From NCBI RefSeq assembly GCF_900104025.1, contig NZ_FNIQ01000006.1, positions 124,001 through 188,000 on the forward strand: 64,000 bases of DNA. The letters are read 5' to 3'. Under the pieces are notes generated by a model, which saw nothing but the letters and a program-made list of their open reading frames with translations, was not told the origin of the DNA and made no database searches. The stretch comes from Geodermatophilus sp. DSM 45219 (GTDB lineage: Bacteria; Actinomycetota; Actinomycetes; Mycobacteriales; Geodermatophilaceae). How positions within the stretch are numbered: the first letter of the stretch is position 1; each line of letters begins with the position of its first letter. Made by a program: the position numbers and the translations under genes. Shown here piece after piece: positions 24,593-34,000 of this stretch.

Positions 24593-25873
24593 ATGCGGAC
24601 GGGCCGCCGTGTGAGCAGCCGGTGGCCTGGGCAGGGGCTCCCCGTGCGCCGACCCGAGAGCAGTCCCCTCCTGATCCTCAAGGGCTACGGCTGGCTGCCC
24701 GACGCCCGCCGCGCCCGTGGGCGTCGCACCGTCACCGCGCGGCTGGGTGGCCTGCCGGTGCTGGGCATCGAGGGCCCCGAGGCCGCCCGCTTCCTCTACG
24801 ACGAGGACCACGTGCGCCGCGCGCACGCCATCCCCGAGCCGGTGCAGGGGACGCTGTTCGGCAAGGGTGCCGTGCACACCCTGGACGGGGAGGCCCACCG
24901 GGTCCGCAAGGCGATGTTCGTGTCGCTGCTCATGGACCCCGGGCGGATCGCCGCGCTCGTCGACTCCGCCACCGCCGCCTGGGACGCTGCGGTACCCGGC
25001 TGGGCGGCCCGCGACGAGTTCGTGCTGTTCGACGAGGCGGCCGAGGTGCTGACCCGCGCGGTGTGCTCCTGGGCCGGCGTCCCGCTGGCGGACGACGAGG
25101 TGCCGTCGGTGGCCCGCGACCTGACAGCGATGGTGGACGGCTTCGCCACCGCGGGGCCCCGGCACTGGCGCGCCCGCCGGGCCCGCGGCCGCCGCGAGGC
25201 GTGGCTCTCGGAGCTGGTACAGCAGGTACGCGGCGGCGCGGCGGCGGTGCCCGCGGGCTCGATCGTCGACGTCGTCGCCCGGCACCGGGACGCCGGCGGG
25301 GAGCAGCTGGACCCGCGCACCGCCGCGGTCGAGGTGCTCAACGTGATCCGGCCGACCGTGGCGATCAGCTGGTTCCTCGCCTTCTCCGGGCACGCGCTCG
25401 CCCGCTGGCCGCAGCACCGCGAGCGGCTGGCCTCGGGCGACCCGGTGTTCGCCGAGGCGTGGGCCGACGAGGTGCGCCGCTTCTACCCGTTCGCGCCGTT
25501 CATCGGCGGGCGGGCGCCCCGCGCGGTCGAGTGGGACGGCGAGCGGGTGCCCGAGCACTCGATGGTGCTGCTCGACCTCTACGGGCAGAACCACGACGCG
25601 GACCTGTGGGGCGACCCCTACGCGTTCCGGCCCGAGCGCTTCATCGGCCGCGAGGTCGGCGCCTACGAGCTGGTGCCCCAGGGCGGCGGGGACCCGCGCA
25701 CCGGCCACCGGTGTCCCGGCGAGCAGGTCACCGTGGCCGTCCTGGCCGCGCTGGCCGTCCGGCTGGCCCGGCTGCAGGCCGACGTCCCCGAGCAGGACCT
25801 GACGATCTCGCTGCGGCGGATCCCGGCGAAGCCCGCGAGCGGAGTGGTCCTGCGGGTCCGCGGGACCGGCTGA
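24593..25873 (+). CDS. cytochrome P450, CYP152-like fatty-acid peroxygenase
   Basis: A 426-residue P450. The heme ligand loop is GGGDPRTGHRCPGE with the proximal Cys. The I-helix carries IRPTVAISWFLAF, in which the usual acid/Thr pair is replaced by Arg-Pro. This is the signature of the CYP152 family, which uses hydrogen peroxide and the substrate carboxylate to hydroxylate or decarboxylate fatty acids. The ExxR-like FAEAWADEVRRFYPF (E..R) and the ERF motif are present. No ferredoxin or reductase gene is adjacent, which agrees with a peroxygenase. ATG 24593 lies just after a dispersed repeat; GTG 24611 is a possible shorter start. Substrate: probably a free fatty acid (inference). Confidence 0.9.
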   Translation: MRTGRRVSSRWPGQGLPVRRPESSPLLILKGYGWLPDARRARGRRTVTARLGGLPVLGIEGPEAARFLYDEDHVRRAHAIPEPVQGTLFGKGAVHTLDGEAHRVRKAMFVSLLMDPGRIAALVDSATAAWDAAVPGWAARDEFVLFDEAAEVLTRAVCSWAGVPLADDEVPSVARDLTAMVDGFATAGPRHWRARRARGRREAWLSELVQQVRGGAAAVPAGSIVDVVARHRDAGGEQLDPRTAAVEVLNVIRPTVAISWFLAFSGHALARWPQHRERLASGDPVFAEAWADEVRRFYPFAPFIGGRAPRAVEWDGERVPEHSMVLLDLYGQNHDADLWGDPYAFRPERFIGREVGAYELVPQGGGDPRTGHRCPGEQVTVAVLAALAVRLARLQADVPEQDLTISLRRIPAKPASGVVLRVRGTG

Positions 25874-25968
25874 ACCGGGCCGGTCGCGCTGCGTCGCAGG
25901 CGCGCCGGAGGTGGCGACGGGTGCCCGTGCCGCGTGGTGTCATCGCCAGGCCGGTGAGGGGAGGACAC

Positions 25969-26172
25969 GTGGGCAGGTGGCTGGCGCCGCTGATGGGTGT
26001 GGTCGGTCTGCTGACGCTCGTCGCCGGCATGGTCTGGGTCGAGCTGGACAAGGGCTCGATGGGCGGCGTGGGCGTCGCCGGCTCCGGGCTGGCCGTGCTC
26101 GTCCTCGCCGTCGTCCTCGCCGTGGGGGTCGAGCTGGTCACGCGCCACCGGCACGCGGTCCCGCGCCGCTGA
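25969..26172 (+). CDS. small two-helix membrane protein
   Basis: A 67-residue protein with two hydrophobic helices (LAPLMGVVGLLTLVAGMVWV and GVGVAGSGLAVLVLAVVLAV) separated by ELDKGSMGG, and a basic tail (RHRHAVPRR). GTG 25969 has GGGGAGG just upstream. It lies 95 bp after the P450 gene on the same strand and could be cotranscribed. No recognised family. Confidence 0.6.
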   Translation: MGRWLAPLMGVVGLLTLVAGMVWVELDKGSMGGVGVAGSGLAVLVLAVVLAVGVELVTRHRHAVPRR

Positions 26173-26236
26173 CCCGCTGCTGACCACGCTCGGATTCCTC
26201 AGCGAGGTCCGCGCAGCCCATCACCGCGCGCGTCAT

Positions 26237-26262
26237 GCCGCACGACCTCGGGGTCGTGCGGC
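26237..26262. terminator. hairpin between convergent genes
   Basis: Perfect 11-bp stem, arms 26237-26247 (GCCGCACGACC) and 26252-26262, loop TCGG. It lies between the convergent ends of the small membrane protein gene and the DUF222-HNH gene, so it may terminate both. Confidence 0.65.
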
Positions 26263-26281
26263 TGAGCGTGAGGTGGTGCGG

Positions 26282-27496
26282 TCAGGCCGCGGCGTCGAGG
26301 AGCGGTGGTCCGACCAGGATCTCGGTGCCGTCGGGTCGCCAGGTGTGCCATCGGCCGTCGGGTCGCCGCTCGACGCGGAAGCCGTGGTGGACCTTCGTGT
26401 GATGGCGTTCGCACAGCAGCGCGGAGTTCTCCAGGCTGGTTTCGCCGCCGTCGATCCAGGCGAGCAGGTGGTGCACGTCGCACCAGGAGGTCGGCGCCCC
26501 GCAGCCGGTGAACACGCAGCCGCCGTCGCGCACCTCCGCGGCGCGGCGCAGGTGCGGGGGGACCAGGCGCAGGCTGCGGCCGTGGTCCAGCGGCATCCCG
26601 TCGGGGCCCATCACGATCCGGGTGATCTGGCTGTCGCAGGCCAGCCACCGCGTGCGAGCGGCGGAGATGGCCGCGCCGCAGCCCAGCTCGCCGGCGCCGG
26701 GGTTGGTGCCGGGCCCGAACAGGTCCTCGGCGTCGATCTTCACGATCAGCTGCGGTTTGTGCCCGCGCAGCACCGGCAGCCGGCCGGCGGCCAGGGCGGT
26801 GTCGCACAGCTGCACCAGCGCATCGGCGAGCTGCTGGGACCGGGTCCGCTCGTCCCCGGCGGCCCGGCCGGCCTGCACCACCGCCTCCAGCGCGGTCTGC
26901 AGCCGCTCCCCGCCCACGGCGTCCAGGTCGAACCGGCCGGTGATGCTGCCGTCGGCGTGCCGGGTGATGGCCAGCCGGCGGCCCTCGGTGGGATCGGGCT
27001 CCGGGCCGTCGGCGTCCAGCCGGTCCAGGTAGTGCCGCACCGCCTTGGCCACATCGGCGCACGGCCGGGTCACCGCCACCTCGGTGAGCACCGCGTCCAC
27101 CGCGGCCAGGTCCACGCCCTGCTCGGCGGCCAACGCCAGGGCCGCCGGCTCGGCCACCCGGCCCAGCACCGCCGCCTGCTCGCCGGTCACCGCACCGGCG
27201 GCGAACGCCGCCGCCATCCCCGGCAGGTGCGCCAGCGCCCGCCCGGCCCGCACCACCCCCGCGGCCTGGGCGTCGGACAGGTGACCGTGCCCGCGCAGCC
27301 AGGAGCCCATCGTCTTCAGCCCGTCGTGCTCCGCGGCGCCGGAGACCTCGCACTCCCGCACCGTGCGCGCCACCTCCGCCGCGATCCGGTTCTGCGCCAC
27401 CAGCAGCGGACCCAGCCGCTCCAGCAGCGCCGGGCCGAACAACGGCGCCAGGTCCTCGCCGGCGAGGGCGTCGAGGGAGGCCAGCAGCTCGTCCAC
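26282..27496 (-). CDS. DUF222 / HNH endonuclease-domain protein (13E12-like)
   Basis: A 404-residue protein with a helical DUF222 N-terminal region (~residues 1-280) and a C-terminal HNH nuclease domain: CVFTGCGAPTSWCDVHHL, then GGETSLENSALLCERHH. This is the 13E12 repeat family, found in multiple copies in Actinobacteria. GTG 27496 was chosen because GGGAGG precedes it with ideal spacing; TTG 27520 is an upstream alternative. A LexA-like SOS box lies at 27513-27528, 16 bp upstream of this start, so expression is probably induced by DNA damage, as known for many mycobacterial 13E12 genes. Its biological function, nuclease or mobile-element-associated, is not settled. Confidence 0.9.
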   Translation of the reverse strand: MDELLASLDALAGEDLAPLFGPALLERLGPLLVAQNRIAAEVARTVRECEVSGAAEHDGLKTMGSWLRGHGHLSDAQAAGVVRAGRALAHLPGMAAAFAAGAVTGEQAAVLGRVAEPAALALAAEQGVDLAAVDAVLTEVAVTRPCADVAKAVRHYLDRLDADGPEPDPTEGRRLAITRHADGSITGRFDLDAVGGERLQTALEAVVQAGRAAGDERTRSQQLADALVQLCDTALAAGRLPVLRGHKPQLIVKIDAEDLFGPGTNPGAGELGCGAAISAARTRWLACDSQITRIVMGPDGMPLDHGRSLRLVPPHLRRAAEVRDGGCVFTGCGAPTSWCDVHHLLAWIDGGETSLENSALLCERHHTKVHHGFRVERRPDGRWHTWRPDGTEILVGPPLLDAAA

Positions 27497-27512
27497 GACA
27501 CCTCCCACCGGT

Positions 27513-27528
27513 TCGATCAAGTGTTCGA
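27513..27528 (-). promoter_or_regulatory. LexA/SOS-box-like operator
   Basis: The 16-mer TCGATCAAGTGTTCGA (plus strand) matches the mycobacterial LexA consensus TCGAAC-N4-GTTCGA at 11 of 12 defined positions. It is placed directly before the DUF222-HNH gene, where LexA would block transcription. Confidence 0.7.
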
Positions 27529-27901
27529 AGTCTAGCCGACGAACAGGTCCTCATCAAGACGAATCCGCAGCTCAGAGGCTCGTCCACAGATGTCGCGGCT
27601 GTCTTGACAGCGACGAACGAGGCGTCCTCCGCGGCAGGTCCCGGTGGTGGTGGACAGGGTCGGTGGTCGTTGTCAGCGCTCACCGCCACACGACGCTCGG
27701 ACGGTGACATGAGGCGCCCCTCGGATGACTGCCCGCGCACCACGACGGCCGTGCGGTCGTTGCTCAGCAGGCGGTGGTCTCACACACCTGCAAGAGGACG
27801 GCGCGCTCCACCAGCCCGGCCGTCGACGTGCGCCGACGGTTCGTCGAACGCCCGGCCGCAGCGTTGGTGCGCCCACCAGCAGGAACGCGCTCGACGAGCG
27901 G
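27529..27901. other. gene-poor gap, no coding signal
   Basis: About 370 bp between the divergent upstream side of the DUF222-HNH gene and the 3' end of the helicase gene. The sequence is less GC-biased near 27540-27620 and includes a short palindrome CTGTCTTGACAG near 27600, possibly part of the HNH promoter. I see no convincing reading frame, RNA gene or terminator. Confidence 0.4.
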
Positions 27902-30214
27902 TCAGGCCAGCCGGAAGAGCTCCGGCGGCAGCTCGCCGGGGGAGAGCACGCCGAGCCGCTGGGTGGCCCGGGTGAGCGCCACGTAGAGGTCGTTGTGCCC
28001 GCGCACGCCCTCGTCGACCACCCGACGGGGGTCGACGACGAGCACCGCGTCGAACTCCAGCCCCTTGGCCTCGCCCGGCGTGAGCACCACGGGGCCCCGG
28101 GAGGAGTCGGCGTCCGGACCGGAGGTGACGACGTCCACCCGCGCCGCGACCGCGGCGGTCAGCTCGGCCACCCGGCTGGCCGGCGCGACGACCGCGGTGG
28201 TGCCCTCGTGTGCCGTCCAGCCCTCGACGACCTCGGCGACCCGGCCGGCCAGGGCGGCCTCGCCGGTCACCTCCGCCCACGGGGCCGCGGTGCCCGGCCG
28301 CACCGAGCGCGGGGCGCTCGCCCCGCTGCCGCCGGCGGCGAGGACGTCGGCGGCGACGGCCATGATCTCGGCCGGCGTCCGGTAGTTGACGGTCAGCTCC
28401 GCCAGCCGCCAGGCCTCCCCGACGTGCGGTCGCAGCGTCTCGTCCCACGCGGCGGCGCCGGCGAGGGTGCCGGTCTGGGCGAGGTCGCCGACGGCGGTCA
28501 TCGACCGGGTCGGGCAGCGGCGCACCAGCAGCCGCCAGGCCATGGGGGACAGCTCCTGGGCCTCGTCGACCACGACGTGCCCGAAGGTCCAGGTGCGGTC
28601 GGCGGCGGCCCGCTCGGCGGTGGTGCGGGTGTCGACCGCCCGCTGCCGGTCGGCCAGCTCCTCGGCGCTGATCAGGTCGCCGGCACTGAGCACCTCGGCC
28701 TCCAGGTGCTCGTCCTCCAGGTCGATCGAGCGCGACCCGTGCAGCACGTCGAGGGTCTCCTGCGCCTCGGCCAGCCGGCGGCGGCGGTCCCGCTCGGCGC
28801 GGGCCCGTTGCGCGCTGTCGTCGAAGCCGAGCAGCTCCTCGGCCTCCTCCAGCAGCGGGACGTCGGCCGGCGTCCACCGCTCGGAGGACATGGCCGACCC
28901 CCGCGGGCGGTGCAGCAGCGCCCGGTCGGCCTCGGACCACCCCGGCGTCGCGGCGGTGGTGCGCGCGGGGTCGGCGTACAGGTCGGTCAGCAGCCGCTCG
29001 GGGGTGAGCACCGGCCACAGGTCGTCGACGAGCAGCCGGACGGCCGGTTCCTCGGCGACCTCGCGGCGCAGCGCGGCGGTGTCCTCGCGGTCGAGCAGGT
29101 CCGCCCCGCCGTCGATGCCCAGGCCGATCCGCTCGGCGTAGCGGCGGGTGAGCAGGTCGACGACGCGGCGGGCGAACACCGGCCGGGCGAGGTTGTGCAG
29201 CCGCTCGGCCCGGCGGGCGGCGTTCTGCGCGCGCTTCACGTCGATGGGCCGCAGCCGCAGCGCGAACCCGTCGACGGTCACCTCGCGCGGGGCGTCGGGC
29301 ACGACCTGCCGGCCGGCGACGGCGCGCTCGAGCACCTGCACCATCTCCAGCCGGCCCTTGACCGCGGCGGTCTCCGGCGACTCGGTGCCGCGGGCGTCCA
29401 GGCCGGGCCGCAGCTGGCCGAGCCCGGCGAGCAGCACGCCGGTCTCCCCGAGGGAGGGCAGCACGTCGGCGATGTAGCGCAGGAAGGTGGGCGTGGGGCC
29501 GACGACGAGCAGGCCGCGGCGGGCCAGCCGCTCGCGGTACGTGTAGAGCAGGTAGGCGGCGCGGTGCAGCGCGACGGCGGTCTTGCCGGTGCCCGGCCCG
29601 CCCTGGACGACGAGGACGCCGCGGTCGTCGGCGCGGATGATGCGGTCCTGCTCCGCCTGGATGGTGCGGACGATGTCGGTCATCCGGCCGGTGCGCGCGG
29701 TGTCCAGCGCCGCCAGCAGCGCGGCCTCGCCGGTCAGCCCCGACCCGGTGACCCCGTCGGTCAGCACCTCGTCGTCCAGCCGGACGACGGTGCGCCCGCG
29801 GGTGCGGATGTGCCGGCGGCGGGAGACGCCGAGCGGGTGCACCGGGGTGGCGGTGTAGAAGGGCCGCGCGGCCGGCGCCCGCCAGTCGACCAGCGCGGGG
29901 TCGCCGCCGGCGTCGTCGGCGGCCAGGCCGATCCGGCCGATGTAGAGCGGGCCGTCGTCGGTGCGGTCGATCCGGCCGACGCACAGGCCGGCCTCGGCGG
30001 CGTCCAGCGCGGTCACCCGCTCGGTCTGGAACCGGACGGTGGCGTCGCGCTCCTGCAGCGCCTGCGGGTCGACCGCGGGCCACGCGATGGCCTGCTTCAG
30101 CCGCCGGTCGGCCAGGTCGCGGGCCGCGTCCAGGCGGCCGTAGAGCTCCTCCACGTACTGCTGCTCGGCGTCGATCTCGGGGTGGGGTACGACATCGGAC
30201 TGCGTCGTCGGCAC
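27902..30214 (-). CDS. HelD-like superfamily 1 helicase (RNA polymerase recycling type)
   Basis: A 770-residue UvrD-like P-loop protein. The N-terminal coiled-coil region (EIDAEQQYVEELYGRLDAARDLADRRL) and the YIGRIGL / DWRAP motifs are hallmarks of HelD. Walker A is GGPGTGKTAV, Walker B VVVDEAQEL, and the C-terminal motif VALTRATQRLGV corresponds to SF1 motif VI. HelD proteins push into RNA polymerase channels and release stalled complexes; some confer rifamycin tolerance. GTG 30214 has GGGGAG 5 nt upstream and gives MPTTQSDVVPHPEIDAEQ. ATG 30265 is an in-frame alternative adding 17 residues. A palindrome upstream (30268-30295) may be an operator. Confidence 0.9.
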   Translation of the reverse strand: MPTTQSDVVPHPEIDAEQQYVEELYGRLDAARDLADRRLKQAIAWPAVDPQALQERDATVRFQTERVTALDAAEAGLCVGRIDRTDDGPLYIGRIGLAADDAGGDPALVDWRAPAARPFYTATPVHPLGVSRRRHIRTRGRTVVRLDDEVLTDGVTGSGLTGEAALLAALDTARTGRMTDIVRTIQAEQDRIIRADDRGVLVVQGGPGTGKTAVALHRAAYLLYTYRERLARRGLLVVGPTPTFLRYIADVLPSLGETGVLLAGLGQLRPGLDARGTESPETAAVKGRLEMVQVLERAVAGRQVVPDAPREVTVDGFALRLRPIDVKRAQNAARRAERLHNLARPVFARRVVDLLTRRYAERIGLGIDGGADLLDREDTAALRREVAEEPAVRLLVDDLWPVLTPERLLTDLYADPARTTAATPGWSEADRALLHRPRGSAMSSERWTPADVPLLEEAEELLGFDDSAQRARAERDRRRRLAEAQETLDVLHGSRSIDLEDEHLEAEVLSAGDLISAEELADRQRAVDTRTTAERAAADRTWTFGHVVVDEAQELSPMAWRLLVRRCPTRSMTAVGDLAQTGTLAGAAAWDETLRPHVGEAWRLAELTVNYRTPAEIMAVAADVLAAGGSGASAPRSVRPGTAAPWAEVTGEAALAGRVAEVVEGWTAHEGTTAVVAPASRVAELTAAVAARVDVVTSGPDADSSRGPVVLTPGEAKGLEFDAVLVVDPRRVVDEGVRGHNDLYVALTRATQRLGVLSPGELPPELFRLA

Positions 30215-30267
30215 TGCTCTCCCCAGGTGTCGGTACTCGTCCTGCGAGAACGGACGAACGCCCATGG

Positions 30268-30295
30268 TGCCCCCGCATTCCCGCCGCGGGGGGCA
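30268..30295. promoter_or_regulatory. palindrome upstream of the helicase gene
   Basis: TGCCCCCGC at 30268-30276 and GCGGGGGGCA at 30286-30295 form an inverted repeat around 9 nt. It does not match the rifamycin-associated element known for helR genes. It may be an operator, or a hairpin ending the upstream hydrolase transcript. Confidence 0.4.
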
Positions 30296-30317
30296 GGCGC
30301 CCGGACCGTCGCGGGGC

Positions 30318-31043
30318 TCACAGCCGGTCGAGGCGGACCCCGGCCAGGAGGCCGACCAGGGTGCCGGCCAGCTCGGCCGGGCGGCTCAGTGCGACGAGGT
30401 GGCCACCGGGCAGCTCCCCGACCGGCAGGCCCAGCCGCTCCCCGGCCACCCTGCGCTGGAAGTCCACGGGGAAGAACCGGTCGTCCCGACCGGCCAGGAC
30501 CCGGGTCGGGACGTCGGGCCAGCCGGGCAGCGGCCACGGCTCGGTGAACGGCGTCCCGGACTGGGCGAACGGGGCGGGTGCCCCCGCCAGGACCTCGGGC
30601 GGCACGTCGTGGGTGAACGCGTCGTCATCGTCCAGCGGCCAGCCGTGCGCCCGCGCCGCCTCCGCACGGGCCTGCTCGTGGCCGGTCGCGGTCCACCACT
30701 CGGCGCCGGTCTCGCCCGGCAGCGGGACCATGGCGTTGAGCAGGACCAGCAGGTCGACCGGCACGCGGTCGCAGACCAGCGGCGCGGTGAGCCCGCCCAT
30801 CGACTGGCCGACGACCACCAGCGGCCGGGCGGAGCCGGCGGTGGCGACCGCCACCGCGTCCGCGTACCGCCCGAGACCGGCGGCGTCGTCCCCCGCGGGC
30901 AGGTCGACGGCGACGGCGGCACAGCCGCGCCGCTCCAGCTCGGGCACCAGGCGGTGCCAGTACCAGGCCCGGCCGCCGGCTCCGGGGACGAGGACGAACG
31001 TCGCGCGCACGTCCTGCTGACCGCCGGCCGGGACCGGACTCAT
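30318..31043 (-). CDS. alpha/beta hydrolase
   Basis: A 241-residue single-domain hydrolase. The oxyanion strand-loop is VLVPGAGGRAWYWHRLVPEL, the nucleophile elbow is VVGQSMGGL, the acid is in VLAGRDDRFFP, and the catalytic His is in GGHLVALSRP near the C-terminus. It resembles the small esterase/EstC-like or methylesterase (PNAE) type of hydrolases in actinobacteria. ATG 31043 overlaps the stop of the SARP regulator gene by 4 bp, so the two are translated as a pair, and the regulator may respond to the hydrolase's substrate or product (inference). Confidence 0.88.
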   Translation of the reverse strand: MSPVPAGGQQDVRATFVLVPGAGGRAWYWHRLVPELERRGCAAVAVDLPAGDDAAGLGRYADAVAVATAGSARPLVVVGQSMGGLTAPLVCDRVPVDLLVLLNAMVPLPGETGAEWWTATGHEQARAEAARAHGWPLDDDDAFTHDVPPEVLAGAPAPFAQSGTPFTEPWPLPGWPDVPTRVLAGRDDRFFPVDFQRRVAGERLGLPVGELPGGHLVALSRPAELAGTLVGLLAGVRLDRL

Positions 31044-34000
31044 CGCCGGGCGCGGCGGGCGGCGGCGGCCCAGTGCGGAGCGCCGATCCGGTCGGCCAGC
31101 GCTGCGGCGGCGGACAGGTGCGCGGCCGCGTCGTCCCGCCGGCCGAGCGCCCCGGCGAGCAGGCCGAGGTAGAGGGCGACCGGGCCGGGGCAGACCAGCC
31201 CGCTGCCGGCGGCCAGCTCACCGGCGGCGGGCAGCAGGTCGGTGTACAGCCGCTCGGCCGCCCGCCGGTCCCCGCTGCGGACAGCGGCCAGCGCGGCCAG
31301 GCAGCCGCGCGCCTCGTACAGGTGGCCGGGTGCCGGGTCGACGCGGCCGGGTGCCACGACGTCCGGCGCGTCCAGGCAGGCCAGCGCCAGCGGCAGCAGG
31401 CCCTCCTCGACACCGGTCATCCCGGTGCCCCGCAGCCGGGCCGCGGCGGCGCGGTAGGCCGCCGCCGCTTCGTCCCCGCGCCCCGCCACCGCCAGCCGGA
31501 GCGCGGCGTACCCACCGGTGAAGGCGCCGGCCAGCGGCAGGTCGTGCTCGCGGGCCAGGGCGTCGACGGCGGCGGCGGACCGGTCGGCGGCGTCCAGGTC
31601 GGCGAGCGCGGCGCGGGCCTGCAGGGTGACCAGGTGGCCGAGCACCTCGAACGGCACCAGACCGGGGGAGCCGGCGGCCAGCTCCACCAGCTGCTCCCCG
31701 ACGGCCGCGCGCTCGGGCGCCAGCCCGGCCCGCCCGAAGGTCTGCAGGAAGCGGCCGTCCAGCGCCACGGCCAGCAGCCGCCGGTCGCCGAGCCGCCGGG
31801 CGATCCGCTCGGCCTCGCGGGCGGCGGCCCCACCCCGCGGGCCGGGGTCGGCCCGGCGCTCCATCGCGACGGTGGCCAGCAGCCGGGCGCGCTCGGCGGC
31901 GTGGCCAGGGGGGAGGCCGGCCAGCGCCCGCTCGGCGACCGCGACCAGGTGCGCCGAGAGCGCCTCGTCGTCGTTCGTCGTCCACACCGCCGGGACGTCG
32001 AACGCGCCCAGCACCCGCGCGGTCAGCACCGGGTCGCCGACCGCCTCGGCCACCTCGACCGCCGCGGCGCGGTGCTGCCGGGCCAGGTCGAGCCGGCCGC
32101 CGACGGCGAGCGTCCGCACCAGGCCGGTCAGCGCGACCAGCCGCTCGCGGGCGTCGCCGCCGCCGGCGCGGTCGAGGGCGTCCAGCACCGCCTGCCAGAG
32201 CCGGGCCGCCGCGGAGACGGCGGTGCGCCGCTCGGCCCGCTCGGCGGCGGCCCGGGCGGCGGCGGCGACCTCGGCCGGGTTGGCGCGCTCGCCGGCGGCG
32301 ACGAGGTGGTGGGCGACCGCCTCGACGTCCCCGGGCCGGGATCCGGCCAGCCAGCGGCCGGCGGCGGCGTGCCAGCGCGCCCGGCGCGGACCGGGCACGT
32401 CGGCGTAGAGGGTCTCCTGCACCAGGGCGTGCGAGAAGCGCAGCCGGTCGGCGCCGGCCTCCTCCAGGAAGCCGGCGAGCAGCGCGGCCTCGACCGAGCC
32501 GAGCACCGCGTCCTCGTCCCCGGCGAGCGCGGCCAGCAGCTCCACGTCGGGCTCCGGGCCGAGGACGGCGGCCTGCCGCAGGTGGGTCCGCGCCTCCGCC
32601 GGCAGCGCGGCGAGACGCGCGCGCAGGACGTCGCGGACGCCGGCCGGCACGGTCGCCAGCGCCGCCTCCCCGCCGTCCTCCCACAGCCGGACCAGCTCGC
32701 GGACGAAGAACGGGTTGCCGCCGCTGCGCCGGTGCACCGCGCGGGCCTGGTCGGCGGGCATCGCGCGGTGGGTGAGCACCCGCACCAGCTCGCCCACCTG
32801 GTCGGCGGTGAGCCCGCCGAGGTAGACCCGGTGCGGGGCGCTGCGGGCGGCCCGGCCCAGGGCCGCGGCGAGCGGGGCGGCGACCTCGGTGGAGCGGTAG
32901 GTGCCGACCAGCAGCACCGGGCCGGCCGCGGGGTCGGCAGCCAGCGTGGTCAGCAGCGCGAGGGTCTCCTCGTCGGCCCGGTGCAGGTCGTCGAGCACGA
33001 CCAGCGCCGGGCCGCGTCCGGCCAGCGCGGCGGGAAGGGCACGGGCCCGGGCGAACCGCGCCGCAGCCGGGTCCTCCGCGCCGTCGCCGGGGACCGGCAG
33101 GTCCAGCTGCCCGGCGACCTGGGCCCAGGGCCAGGCGGCGGGTGCGCCGGGCACCTCGGGGCTGGCGCCCCAGCCGGCCGCCCAGCCGTCGGCGCGCAGC
33201 CGGTCGGCCAGCAGCCGGGCCAGCGTGGTCTTGCCGGCGCCGGCCACGCCGGAGAGCAGCACCAGCCGCGGCGCGCCGCTGGTGCGCACCTCCGCGGCCG
33301 TCCGCAGCAGCCCGGCGAGCTCGTCGGCGCGGCCGACGACGCCGGCCCCGGGATCCAGGACCGGCGCGGGCGGCGGGACGGCCGGGCGGGGCACGAGGTG
33401 CGGGGCCTGGGCGAGGACGTCGGCCTGCAGCTGCCGCAGCGCCGGGCCCGGGTCGATGCCGGCCTCGGCGCGCAGCACGTCGCGGGCCCGCCGCAGCTGC
33501 GCCAGCGCGTCGCCCTGCCGGCCCGAGCGGTAGAGCCCCAGCGCGAGCAGCCGCCAGACCTCCTCGCGCAGCGGCGCCGTCGCGACGAGCGCCTCCAGCT
33601 CGGCCACCGCGGTCGCCGCGCGGCCGAGCGCGATCGCGGCCTCGGCGCGGCGCTCCAGGGCGACCAGCCGCAGCTCCTCCAGCCGGGCGGTCTCGGCGCG
33701 GGCCCAGGCGGCGCCGGCCACCTCGGCGTAGGCGGCGCCGCGCCACAGCGCCAGCGCCCCGTCGAGCGCCGCGTGCGCCTCGGCGGGCCGGCCGCCGGCG
33801 AGCAGCGCACCGGCCGCGTCGACGGCGGTCTCGAAGCGGCCCGCGTCGGTGTCCTCCGGCGCGACGCGCAGCGCGTAGCCGGGGGCGGCGGTGACCAGCA
33901 GGCGGGGCGGTGTGCGGGGCGGCCGGTCGGGCTCCAGCGCCCGGCGCAGCGCGCCGACGAAGGTCTGCACCGCGCCGACGGCGCCCGCAGGCGGGTCGTC

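Noticed and set aside
27529-27901. Plus- and minus-strand reading frames in the gap between HNH and helicase genes
   Set aside because: All have composition typical of antisense GC-rich shadows and no ribosome site.
30266-30300. Rifamycin-associated element before the HelD-like gene
   Set aside because: The palindrome there does not match the known GGGGCTT…AAGCCCC pattern, so I only report it as an unassigned palindrome.
27690-30547. A plus-strand frame of over 900 residues opposite the helicase gene
   Set aside because: Antisense shadow: Gly/Arg/His/Gln-rich translation with no recognisable domain.
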